This document shows positions 22,831 to 35,369 of a DNA stretch of 64,000 nt, in pieces (the first letter of the stretch is position 1; every line of letters begins with the position of its first letter). Source of the stretch: Ulva prolifera (lineage: Eukaryota; Chlorophyta; Ulvophyceae; Ulvales; Ulvaceae); NCBI GenBank assembly GCA_023078555.1, contig CM041199.1, positions 10,403,943-10,467,942 of the forward strand, read 5' to 3'. Made by a program: the position numbers and the translations under genes. The notes under the pieces were generated by a model, which saw nothing but the letters and a program-made list of their open reading frames with translations, was not told the DNA's origin and searched no databases.

Positions 22831-25800
22831 ATGGACTTGGTTGTAGCCACGCAACCCCCCGCGCATCAAAAGGTACGTCGCCATGAACATTCCAAGATGT
22901 TGGGGGGTATGGGATGTCCATCATTCATTGCGTATTTTCTGCAGACACCATGGAGTGGTGTGATGCAAAAGTGTACACTTTCCACCAACCCATGTGAATG
23001 GACTTGGTTGTAGCCACGCAACCCCCCGCGCATCAAAAGGTACATCGCCATCAACATTCCAAGACGTTGGGGGGTATGGGATGTCCATCATTCATTGCGT
23101 ATTTTCTGCAGACACCATGGAGTGGTGTGGTGCAAAAGTGCACACTTTCCACCAACCCATGTGAATGGACTTGGTTGTAGCCACGCAACCCCCCGCGCAT
23201 CAAAAGGTACGTCGCCATGAACATTCCAAGATGTTAGGGGGTATGGGATGATTATCATTCATTGCATATTTGCTGCTGACTCCCAGGAGTGGCGTGGGGC
23301 AAAAGTGCACACTTTTCACCAACCATGTGAATGGACTTGGTTGTAGCCACGCAACCCCCCGCGCATCAAAAGGTACGTCGCCATGAACATTCCAAGATGT
23401 TGGAGGGTATGGGATGATTATCATTCATTGCACATTTGCTGCTGACTCCCAGGAGTGGCGTGGGGCAAAAGTGCACACTTTTCACCAACCTTGTGAATGG
23501 ACTTGGCTATAGACAAGCATACCCCCGCGCACCATAGGGAAGTTGCCAGAAACATCCTTTGATTCTGAAAGATCTAGGACGTCAAGTATGCATTGCACAG
23601 TTGTTGCTAACTCCTAGGAGTGGCGTGGAACAAAAGTGCACACTTTTCACCAACCATGTGAATGGACTTGGTTGTAGCCACGCAACCCCCCGCGCAGCAA
23701 AAGGTACGTTGCCATCAACATTCAAAAGATGTTGGGGGGTATGGGATGTCCATCATTCATTGCGTATTTTCTGCAGACACCATGGAGTGGTGTGATGCAA
23801 AAGTGTACACTTTCCACCAACCCATGTGAATGGACTTGGTTGTAGCCACGCAACCCCCCGCGCATCAAAAGGTACATCGCCATCAACATTCCAAGACGTT
23901 GGGGGGTATGGGATGTCCATCATTCATTGCGTATTTTCTGCAGACACCATGGAGTGGTGTGGTGCAAAAGTGCACACTTTCCACCAACCCATGTGAATGG
24001 ACTTGGTTGTAGCCACGCAACCCCCCGCGCATCAAAAGGTACGTCGCCATGAACATTCCAAGATGTTAGGGGGTATGGGATGATTATCATTCATTGCATA
24101 TTTGCTGCTGACTCCCAGGAGTGGCGTGGGGCAAAAGTGCACACTTTTCACCAACCATGTGAATGGACTTGGTTGTAGCCACGCAACCCCCCGCGCATCA
24201 AAAGGTACGTCGCCATGAACATTCCAAGATGTTGGAGGGTATGGGATGATTATCATTCATTGCACATTTGCTGCTGACTCCCAGGAGTGGCGTGGGGCAA
24301 AAGTGCACACTTTTCACCAACCTTGTGAATGGACTTGGCTATAGACAAGCATACCCCCGCGCACCATAGGGAAGTTGCCAGAAACATCCTTTGATTCTGA
24401 AAGATCTAGGACGTCAAGTATGCATTGCACAGTTGTTGCTAACTCCTAGGAGTGGCGTGGAACAAAAGTGCACACTTTTCACCAACCATGTGAATGGACT
24501 TGGTTGTAGCCACGCAACCCCCCGCGCAGCAAAAGGTACGTTGCCATCAACATTCAAAAGATGTTGGGGGGTATGGGATGTCCATCATTCATTGCGTATT
24601 TTCTGCAGACACCATGGAGTGGTGTGATGCAAAAGTGTACACTTTCCACCAACCCATGTGAATGGACTTGGTTGTAGCCACGCAACCCCCCGCGCATCAA
24701 AAGGTACATCGCCATCAACATTCCAAGATGTTGGGGGGTATGGGATGTCCATCATTCATTGCGTATTTTCTGCAGACACCATGGAGTGGTGTGGTGCAAA
24801 AGTGCACACTTTCCACCAACCCATGTGAATGGACTTGGTTGTAGCCACGCAACCCCCCGCGCATCAAAAGGTACATCGCCATCAACATTCCAAGATGTTG
24901 GGGGGTATGGGATGTCCATCATTCATTGCGTATTTTCTGCAGACACCATGGAGTGGTGTAATGCAAAAGTGCACACTTTCCACCAACCCATGTGAATGGA
25001 CTTGGTTGTAGCCACGCAACCCCCCGCGCATGAAAAGGTACGTCGCCATGAACATTCCAAGATGTTGGGGGGTATGGGATGATTATCATTCATTGCATAT
25101 TTGCTGCTGACTCCCAGGAGTGGCGTGGGGCAAAAGTGCACACTTTTCACCAACCATGTGAATGGACTTGGCTATAGACAAGCATACCCCCGCGCACCAT
25201 AGGGAAGTTGCCAGAAACATCCTTTGATTCTGAAAGATCTAGGACGTCAAGTATGCATTGCACAGTTGTTGCTAACTCCCAGGAGTGGCGTGGAACAAAA
25301 GTGCACACTTTTCACCAACCATGTGAATGGACTTGGTTGTAGCCACGCAACCCCCCGCGCAGCAAAAGGTACGTTGCCATCAACATTCCAATATGTTGGG
25401 GGGTATGGGATGTCCATCATTCATTGCGTATTTTCTGCAGACACCATGGAGTGGTGTGATGCAAAAGTGTACACTTTCCACCAACCCATGTGAATGGACT
25501 TGGTTGTAGCCACGCAACCCCCCGCGCATCAAAAGGTACATCGCCATCAACATTCCAAGACGTTGGGGGGTATGGGATGTCCATCATTCATTGCGTATTT
25601 TCTGCAGACACCATGGAGTGGTGTGGTGCAAAAGTGCACACTTTCCACCAACCCATGTGAATGGACTTGGTTGTAGCCACGCAACCCCCCGCGCATCAAA
25701 AGGTACGTCGCCATGAACATTCCAAGATGTTAGGGGGTATGGGATGATTATCATTCATTGCATATTTGCTGCTGACTCCCAGGAGTGGCGTGGGGCAAAA

Positions 25801-28800
25801 GTGCACACTTTTCACCAACCATGTGAATGGACTTGGTTGTAGCCACGCAACCCCCCGCGCATCAAAAGGTACGTCGCCATGAACATTCCAAGATGTTGGA
25901 GGGTATGGGATGATTATCATTCATTGCACATTTGCTGCTGACTCCCAGGAGTGGCGTGGGGCAAAAGTGCACACTTTTCACCAACCTTGTGAATGGACTT
26001 GGCTATAGACAAGCATACCCCCGCGCACCATAGGGAAGTTGCCAGAAACATCCTTTGATTCTGAAAGATCTAGGACGTCAAGTATGCATTGCACAGTTGT
26101 TGCTAACTCCTAGGAGTGGCGTGGAACAAAAGTGCACACTTTTCACCAACCATGTGAATGGACTTGGTTGTAGCCACGCAACCCCCCGCGCAGCAAAAGG
26201 TACGTTGCCATCAACATTCAAAAGATGTTGGGGGGTATGGGATGTCCATCATTCATTGCGTATTTTCTGCAGACACCATGGAGTGGTGTGATGCAAAAGT
26301 GTACACTTTCCACCAACCCATGTGAATGGACTTGGTTGTAGCCACGCAACCCCCCGCGCATCAAAAGGTACATCGCCATCAACATTCCAAGATGTTGGGG
26401 GGTATGGGATGTCCATCATTCATTGCGTATTTTCTGCAGACACCATGGAGTGGTGTGGTGCAAAAGTGCACACTTTCCACCAACCCATGTGAATGGACTT
26501 GGTTGTAGCCACGCAACCCCCCGCGCATCAAAAGGTACGTCGCCATGAACATTCCAAGATGTTAGGGGGTATGGGATGATTATCATTCATTGCATATTTG
26601 CTGCTGACTCCCAGGAGTGGCGTGGGGCAAAAGTGCACACTTTTCACCAACCATGTGAATGGACTTGGTTGTAGCCACGCAACCCCCCGCGCATCAAAAG
26701 GTACGTCGCCATGAACATTCCAAGATGTTGGAGGGTATGGGATGATTATCATTCATTGCATATTTGCTGCTGACTCCCAGGAGTGGCGTGGGGCAAAAGT
26801 GCACACTTTTCACCAACCTTGTGAATGGACTTGGCTATAGACAAGCATACCCCCGCGCACCATAGGGAAGTTGCAAGAAACATCCTTTGATTCTGAAAGA
26901 TCTAGGACGTCAAGTATGCATTGCACAGTTGTTGCTAACTCCCAAGAGTGGCGTGGAACAAAAGTGCACACTTTTCACCAACCATGTGAATGGACTTGGT
27001 TGTAGCCACGCAACCCCCCGCGCAGCAAAAGGTACGTCGCCATGAACATTCCAAGATGTTGGGGGGTATGGGATGATTATCATTCATTGCATATTTGCTG
27101 CTGACTCCCAGGAGTGGCGTGGGGCAAAAGTGCACACTTTTCACCAACCATGTGAATGGACTTGGCTATAGACAAGCATACCCCCGCGCACCATAGGGAA
27201 GTTGCCAGAAACATCCTTTGATTCTGAAAGATCTAGGACGTCAAGTATGCATTGCACAGTTGTTGCTAACTCCCAGGAGTGGCGTGGAACAAAAGTGCAC
27301 ACTTTTCACCAACCATGTGAATGGACTTGGTTGTAGCCACGCAACCCCCCGCGCAGCAAAAGGTACGTTGCCATCAACATTCCAAGATGTTGGGGGGTAT
27401 GGGATGTCCATCATTCATTGCGTATTTTCTGCAGACACCATGGAGTGGTGTGGTGCAAAAGTGTACACTTTCCACCAACCCATGTGAATGGACTTGGTTG
27501 TAGCCACGCAACCCCCCGCGCATCAAAAGGTACATCGCCATCAACATTCCAAGATGTTGGGGGGTATGGGATGTCCATCATTCATTGCGTATTTTCTGCA
27601 GACACCATGGAGTGGTGTAATGCAAAAGTGCACACTTTCCACCAACCCATGTGAATGGACTTGGTTGTAGCCACGCAACCCCCCGCGCATGAAAAGGTAC
27701 GTCGCCATGAACATTCCAAGATGTTGGGGGGTATGGGATGATTATCATTCATTGCATATTTGCTGCTGACTCCCAGGAGTGGCGTGGAACAAAAGTGCAC
27801 ACTTTTCACCAACCATGTGAATGGACTTGGTTGTAGCCACGCAACCCCCCGCGCATCAAAAGGTACGTCGCCATGAACATTCCAAGATGTTGGGGGGTAT
27901 GGGATGTCCATCATTCATTGCGTATTTTCTGCAGACACCATGGAGTGGTGTGATGCAAAAGTGTACACTTTCCACCAACCCATGTGAATGGACTTGGTTG
28001 TAGCCACGCAACCCCCCGCGCATCAAAAGGTACATCGCCATCAACATTCCAAGACGTTGGGGGGTATGGGATGTCCATCATTCATTGCGTATTTTCTGCA
28101 GACACCATGGAGTGGTGTGGTGCAAAAGTGCACACTTTCCACCAACCCATGTGAATGGACTTGGTTGTAGCCACGCAACCCCCCGCGCATCAAAAGGTAC
28201 GTCGCCATGAACATTCCAAGATGTTAGGGGGTATGGGATGATTATCATTCATTGCATATTTGCTGCTGACTCCCAGGAGTGGCGTGGGGCAAAAGTGCAC
28301 ACTTTTCACCAACCATGTGAATGGACTTGGTTGTAGCCACGCAACCCCCCGCGCATCAAAAGGTACGTCGCCATGAACATTCCAAGATGTTGGAGGGTAT
28401 GGGATGATTATCATTCATTGCACATTTGCTGCTGACTCCCAGGAGTGGCGTGGGGCAAAAGTGCACACTTTTCACCAACCTTGTGAATGGACTTGGCTAT
28501 AGACAAGCATACCCCCGCGCACCATAGGGAAGTTGCCAGAAACATCCTTTGATTCTGAAAGATCTAGGACGTCAAGTATGCATTGCACAGTTGTTGCTAA
28601 CTCCTAGGAGTGGCGTGGAACAAAAGTGCACACTTTTCACCAACCATGTGAATGGACTTGGTTGTAGCCACGCAACCCCCCGCGCAGCAAAAGGTACGTT
28701 GCCATCAACATTCAAAAGATGTTGGGGGGTATGGGATGTCCATCATTCATTGCGTATTTTCTGCAGACACCATGGAGTGGTGTGATGCAAAAGTGTACAC

Positions 28801-29470
28801 TTTCCACCAACCCATGTGAATGGACTTGGTTGTAGCCACGCAACCCCCCGCGCATCAAAAGGTACATCGCCATCAACATTCCAAGATGTTGGGGGGTATG
28901 GGATGTCCATCATTCATTGCGTATTTTCTGCAGACACCATGGAGTGGTGTGGTGCAAAAGTGCACACTTTCCACCAACCCATGTGAATGGACTTGGTTGT
29001 AGCCACGCAACCCCCCGCGCATCAAAAGGTACGTCGCCATGAACATTCCAAGATGTTAGGGGGTATGGGATGATTATCATTCATTGCATATTTGCTGCTG
29101 ACTCCCAGGAGTGGCGTGGGGCAAAAGTGCACACTTTTCACCAACCATGTGAATGGACTTGGTTGTAGCCACGCAACCCCCCGCGCATCAAAAGGTACGT
29201 CGCCATGAACATTCCAAGATGTTGGAGGGTATGGGATGATTATCATTCATTGCACATTTGCTGCTGACTCCCAGGAGTGGCGTGGGGCAAAAGTGCACAC
29301 TTTTCACCAACCTTGTGAATGGACTTGGCTATAGACAAGCATACCCCCGCGCACCATAGGGAAGTTGCCAGAAACATCCTTTGATTCTGAAAGATCTAGG
29401 ACGTCAAGTATGCATTGCACAGTTGTTGCTAACTCCTAGGAGTGGCGTGGAACAAAAGTGCACACTTTTC

Positions 29471-31476
29471 ACCAACCATGTGAATGGACTTGGTTGTAGC
29501 CACGCAACCCCCCGCGAAGCAAAAGGTACGTCGCCATGAACATTCAAAGATGTTGGGGGGTATGGGATGTCCATCATCCATTGCGTATTTTCTGCAGACA
29601 CCATGGAGTGGTGTGGTGCAAAAGTGTACACTTTCCACCAACCCATGTGAATGGACTTGGTTGTAGCCACGCAACCCCCTGCGCATCAAAAGGTACGTCC
29701 CCATGAACATTCCAAGATGTTGGGGGTATGGGATGTCCATCATCCATTGCGTATTTTCTGCAGACACCATGGAGTGGTGTGGTGCAAAAGTGCACACTTT
29801 CCACCAACCCATGTGAATGGACTTGGTTGTAGCCACGCAACCCCCCGCGCATCAAAAGGTACGTCGCCATGAACATTCCAAGATGTTGGAGGGTATGGGA
29901 TGATTATCATTCATTGCATATTTGCTGCTGACTCCCAGGATTGGCGTGGGGCAAAAGTGCACACTTTTCACCAACCTTGTGAATGGACTTGGCTATAGAC
30001 AAGCATACCCCCGCGCACCATAGGGAAGTTGCCAGAAACATCCTTTGATTCTGAAAGATCTAGGACGTCAAGTATGCATTGCACAGTTGTTGCTAACTCC
30101 CAAGAGTGGCTTGGAACAAAAGTGCACACTTTTCACCAACCATGTGAATGGACTTGGTTGTAGCCACGCAACCCCCCGCGCAGCAAAAGGTACGTCGCCA
30201 TCTACATTCCAAGATGTTGGAGGGTATGGGATGTCCATCATTCATTGCGTATTTTCTGCAGACACCATGGAGTGGTGTAATGCAAAAGTGCACACTTTCC
30301 ACCAACCCATGTGAATGGACTTGGTTGTAGCCACGCAACCCCCCGCGCATGAAAAGGTGCGTCGCCATGAACATTCCAAGATGTTGGGGGGTATGGGATG
30401 ATTATCATTCATTGCATATTTGCTGCTGACTCCCAGGAGTGGCGTGGGGCAAAAGTGCACACTTTTCACCAACCTTGTGAATGGACTTGGCTATAGACAA
30501 GCATACCCCCGCGCACCATAGGGAAGTTGCCAGAAACATCCTTTGATTCTGAAAGATCTAGGACGTCAAGTATGCATTGCACAGTTGTTGCTAACTCCCA
30601 GGAGTGGCGTGGAACAAAAGTGCACACTTTTCACCAACCATGTGAATGGACTTGGTTGTAGCCACGCAACCCCCCGCGCAGCAAAAGGTACGTTGCCATC
30701 AACATTCAAAGATGTTGGGGGGTATGAGATGTCCATCATTCATTGCGTATTTTCTGCAGACACCATGGAGTGGTGTAATGCAAAAGTGCACACTTTCCAC
30801 CAACCCATGTGAATGGACTTGGTTGTAGCCACGCAACCCCCCGCGCATCAAAAGGTACGTCGCCATGAACATTCCAAGATGTTAGGGGGTATGGGATGAT
30901 TATCATTCATTGCATATTTGCTGCTGGCTCCCAGGAGTGGCGTGGGGCAAAAGTGCACACTTTTCACCAACCATGTGAATGGACTTGGTTGTAGCCACGC
31001 AACCCCCCGCGCATCAAAAGGTACGTCGCCATGAACATTCCAAGATGTTGGAGGGTATGGGATGATTATCATTCATTGCACATTTGCTGCTGACTCCCAG
31101 GAGTGGCGTGGGGCAAAAGTGCACACTTTTCACCAACCTTGTGAATGGACTTGGCTATAGACAAGCATACCCCCGCGCACCATAGGGAAGTTGCCAGAAA
31201 CATCCTTTGATTCTGAAAGATCTAGGACGTCAAGTATGCATTGCACAGTTGTTGCTAACTCCCAGGAGTGGCGTGGAACAAAAGTGCACACTTTTCACCA
31301 ACCATGTGAATGGACTTGGTTGTAGCCACGCAACCCCCCGCGCAGCAAAAGGTACGTTGCCATCAACATTCAAAGATGTTGGGGGGTATGAGATGTCCAT
31401 CATTCATTGCGTATTTTCTGCAGACACCATGGAGTGGTGTAATGCAAAAGTGCACACTTTCCACCAACCCATGTGA
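29471..31476 (+). repeat. Transition from zone II to zone III
   Basis: Here the 4990-bp register breaks down. C monomers are closely spaced (29983, 30481, 31145). Unique variants appear: CGCGAAGC at 29514, TTGGCGTGG at 29941, CATCTACATTCC near 30199, and CTGGCTCCC near 30926. The pairs 30646/31310 (CGCAGC front, CATTCAAAG, ATGAGATG, GTGTAATGC) repeat at 664 bp. The first gaaaaggtgcg front (30315) appears here and then recurs in zone III. Confidence 0.85.
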
Positions 31477-34138
31477 ACGGACTTGGTTGCAGCCACGCAA
31501 CCCCCCGCACATCAAAGGTACGACTACATGAACATTCCAAGATGTTGGGGGGTATGGGATGTCCATCATTCATTGCGTATTTTCTGCAGACACCATGGAG
31601 TGGTGTAATGCAAAAGTGCACACTTTCCACCAACCCATGTGAACGGACTTGGTTGCAGCCACGCAACCCCCCGCACATCAAAGGTACGACTACATGAACA
31701 TTCCAAGATGTTGGGGGGCATGGGATGTCCATCATTCATTGCGTATTTTCTGCAAACACCATGGAGTGGTGTAATGCAAAAGTGCACACTTTCCACCAAC
31801 CCATGTGAACGGACTTGGTTGCAGCCACGCAACCCCCCGCACATCAAAGGTACGATGACATGAACATTCCAAGATGTTGGGGGGTATGGGATGTCCATCA
31901 TTCATTGCGTATTTTCTGCATACACCATGGAGTGGTGTAATGCAAAAGTGCACACTTTCCACCAACCCATGTGAACGGACTTGGTTGCAGCCACGCAACC
32001 CCCCGCGCATCAAAAGGTACGTCGACATGAACATTCAAAGATGTTGGGGGGTATGGGATGTCCATCATTCATTGCGTATTTTCTGCAGACACCATGGAGT
32101 GGTGTAATGCAAAAGTGCACACTTTCCACCAACCCATGTGAACGGACTTGGTTGCAGCCACGCAACCCCCCGCACATCAAAGGTACGATGACATGAACAT
32201 TCCAAGATGTTGGGGGGTATGAGATGTCCATCATTCATTGCGTATTTTCTGCAGACACCATGGAGTGGTGTGGTGCAAAAGTGCACACTTTCCACCAACC
32301 CATGTGAACGGACTTGGTTGCAGCCACGCAACCCCCCGCACATCAAAGGTACGATGACATGAACATTCCAAGATGTTGGGGGGTATGGGATGTCCATCAT
32401 TCATTGCGTATTTTCTGCAGACACCATGGAGTGGTGTAATGCAAAAGTGCACACTTTCCACCAACCCATGTGAATGGACTTGGTTGTAGCCACGCAACCC
32501 CCCGCGCATCAAAAGGTACGTCGACATGAACATTCAAAGATGTTGGGGGGTATGGGATGTCCATCATTCATTGCGTATTTTCTGCAGACACCATGGCGTG
32601 GTGTGGTGCAAAAGTGCACACTTTCCACCAACCCATGTGAATGGACTTGGTTGTAGCCACGCAACCCCCCGCGCATCAAAAGGTACGTCGCCATGAACAT
32701 TCAAAGATGTTGGGGGGTATGAGATGTCCATCATTCATTGCGTATTTTCTGCAGACACCATGGAGTGGTGTGGTGCAAAAATGCACACTTTCCACCAACC
32801 CATGTGAATGGACTTGGTTGTAGCCACGCAACCCCCCGCGCAGCAAAAGGTACGTTGCCATCAACATTCCAAGATGTTGGGGGGTATGGGATGTCCATCA
32901 TTCATTGCGTATTTTCTGCAGACACCATGGCGTGGTGTGGTGCAAAAGTGCACACTTTCCACCAACCCATGTGAATGGACTTGGTTGTAGCCACGCAACC
33001 CCCCGCGCATCAAAAGGTACATCGCCATCAACATTCCAAGATGTTGGGGGGTATGGGATGTCCATCATTCATTGCGTATTTTCTGCAGACACCATGGAGT
33101 GGTGTGGTGCAAAAGTGCACATTTTCCACCAACCCATGTGAATGGACTTGGTTGTACCCACGCACCCCCTGCGCATCAAAAGGTACGTCGCCATCAACAT
33201 TCCAAGATGTTGGGGGTATGGGATGTCCATCATTCATTGCGTATTTTCTGCAGACACCATGGAGTGGTGTGGTGCAAAAGTGCACACTTTCCACCAACCC
33301 ATGTGAATGGACTTGGTTGTAGCCACGCAACCCCCCGCGCATCAAAAGGTACGTCCCCATGAACATTCAAAGATGTTGGGGGGTATGGGATGTCCATCGT
33401 CCATTGCGTATTTTCTGCAGACACCATGGAGTGGTGTGGTGCAAAAGTGCACACTTTCCACCAACCCATGTGAATGGACTTGGTTGTAGCCACGCAACCC
33501 CCCGCGCATCAAAAGGTACGTCGACATGAACATTCAAAGATGTTGGGGGGTATGGGATGTCCATCATTCATTGCGTATTTTCTGCAGACACCATGGAGTG
33601 GTGTAATGCAAAAGTGCACACTTTCCACCAACCCATGTGAACGGACTTGGTTGCAGCCACGCAACCCCCCGCACATCAAAGGTACGATGACATGAACATT
33701 CCAAGATGTTGGGGGGTATGGGATGTCCATCATTCATTGCGTATTTTCTGCAGACACCATGGAGTGGTGTAATGCAAAAGTGCACACTTTCCACCAACCC
33801 ATGTGAACGGACTTGGTTGCAGCCACGCAACCCCCCGCACATCAAAGGTACGATGACATGAACATTCCAAGATGTTGGGGGGTATGGGATGTCCATCATT
33901 CATTGCGTATTTTCTGCAGACACCATGGAGTGGTGTAATGCAAAAGTGCACACTTTCCACCAACCCATGTGAACGGACTTGGTTGCAGCCACGCAACCCC
34001 CCGCACATCAAAGGTACGACTACATGAACATTCCAAGATGTTGGGGGGCATGGGATGTCCATCATTCATTGCGTATTTTCTGCAGACACCATGGAGTGGT
34101 GTGGTGCAAAAGTGCACACTTTCCACCAACCCATGTGA
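31477..34138 (+). repeat. Largest D-rich segment
   Basis: D monomers run from 31477 to 32473 and from 33641 to 34138, separated by A-type monomers. The monomer at 31975 is a D/A hybrid: it has an ACGG anchor and TTGCAGCC, then CGCGCATCAAAAGG and GTCGACATG. Two successive D-run members lack the PstI site, reading TGCAAACACC near 31753 and TGCATACACC near 31919. 33142 is a five-C, five-G monomer of 165 bp. CATCGTCC, a zone III marker, first appears at 33396. There is no C landmark between 31145 and 34972. Confidence 0.88.
33641..33806 (+). repeat. Class D monomer (representative), 166 bp
   Basis: Class D differs from A by an ACGGACTTGG anchor, TTGCAGCC, CGCACATCAAAGG (one A fewer) and GTACGATGACATG or GTACGACTACATG. 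The rear is normally PstI type with GTGTAATGC. The GACTAC subtype is often followed by GGGGGGCATGGG. D runs lie at 1705-2036, 31477-32473 (including one hybrid), 33641-34138, 41955-42286, 42454-42785, 45947-46278, 46446-46777, 48780-49277, 52942-53439, 54937-55268, 57931-58428, 58930-59261 and 63588-63919. None occurs between 2037 and 31476. Confidence 0.94.
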
Positions 34139-35369
34139 ATGGACTTGGTTGTAGCCACGCAACCCCCCGCGCATCAAAAGGTACGTCGACATGAACATTC
34201 AAAGATGTTGGGGGGTATGGGATGTCCATCATTCATTGCGTATTTTCTGCAGACACCATGGCGTGGTGTGGTGCAAAAGTGCACACTTTCCACCAACCCA
34301 TGTGAATGGACTTGGTTGTAGCCACGCAACCCCCCGCGCATCAAAAGGTACGTCGCCATGAACATTCAAAGATGTTGGGGGGTATGAGATGTCCATCATT
34401 CATTGCGTATTTTCTGCAGACACCATGGAGTGGTGTGGTGCAAAAATGCACACTTTCCACCAACCCATGTGAATGGACTTGGTTGTAGCCACGCAACCCC
34501 CCGCGCAGCAAAAGGTACGTTGCCATCAACATTCCAAGATATTGGGGGGTATGGGATGTCCATCATTCATTGCGTATTTTCTGCAGACACCATGGCGTGG
34601 TGTGTTGCAAAAGTGCACACTTTCCACCAACCCATGTGAATGGACTTGGTTGTAGCCACGCAACCCCCCGCGCATCAAAAGGTACGTCGCCATGAACATT
34701 CCAAGATGTTGGGGGGTATGGGATGATTATCATTCATTGCATATTTGCTGCTGACTCCCAGGAGTGGCGTGGGGCAAAAGTGCACACTTTTCACCAACCA
34801 TGTGAATGGACTTGGTTGTAGCCACGCAACCCCCCGCGCATCAAAAGGTACGTCGCCATGAACATTCCAAGATGTTGGAGGGTATGGGATGATTATCATT
34901 CATTGCATATTTGCTGCTGACTCCCAGGAGTGGCGTGGGGCAAAAGTGCACACTTTTCACCAACCTTGTGAATGGACTTGGCTATAGACAAGCATACCCC
35001 CGCGCACCATAGGGAAGTTGCCAGAAACATCCTTTGATTCTGAAAGATCTAGGACGTCAAGTATGCATTGCACAGTTGTTGCTAACTCCTAGGAGTGGCG
35101 TGGAACAAAAGTGCACACTTTTCACCAACCATGTGAATGGACTTGGTTGTAGCCACGCAACCCCCCGCGCAGCAAAAGGTACGTCGCCATCAACATTCCA
35201 AGATGTTGGGGGGTATGGGATGTCCATCATTCATTGCGTATTTTCTGCAGACACCATGGCGTGGTGTGGTGCAAAAGTGCACATTTTCCACCAACCCATG
35301 TGAATGGACTTGGTTGTACCCACGCACCCCCTGCGCATCAAAAGGTACGTCGCCATCAACATTCCAAGA
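34139..35369 (+). repeat. A/B/C stretch linking the D segment to the 1663-bp repeat
   Basis: 34139-34525 resembles 32474-32860 at an offset of 1665 bp. A GATATTGG variant lies near 34541 and a GTGTTGC variant near 34604. A B pair (34640, 34806) leads into the C monomer at 34972. The following monomer 35137 carries CACATTTTCC, and 35304 is a five-C, five-G form like 33142. Confidence 0.84.

Larger units (their letters stand above)
18800..29470 (+). repeat. HOR-II: 4990-bp (30-monomer) higher-order repeat, about 2.1 copies
   Basis: About 18800-24480 aligns with 23790-29470 at an offset of 4990 bp. The C landmarks pair as 19339/24329, 20172/25162, 21003/25993, 21835/26825, 22166/27156, 23497/28487 and 24329/29319. 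Each unit contains CATTCAAAAG fronts (one base longer), CCAATATG and CCAAGACG variants, a C-B-C triplet and a B/C hybrid monomer. I noticed only four substitutions between copies: T at 21005, T at 21856, A at 26875, and T at 28887 where 23897 and 18907 have C. A 1664-bp ten-monomer subperiod is visible from 18508 to 21835. Confidence 0.92.

Noticed and set aside
33142-33306. Compensating C5/G5 change suggesting a maintained stem
   Set aside because: Five-C monomers at 874, 3369 and 11199 keep six G, and 36966 has six C with five G. The paired change is better explained by one event that was later copied.
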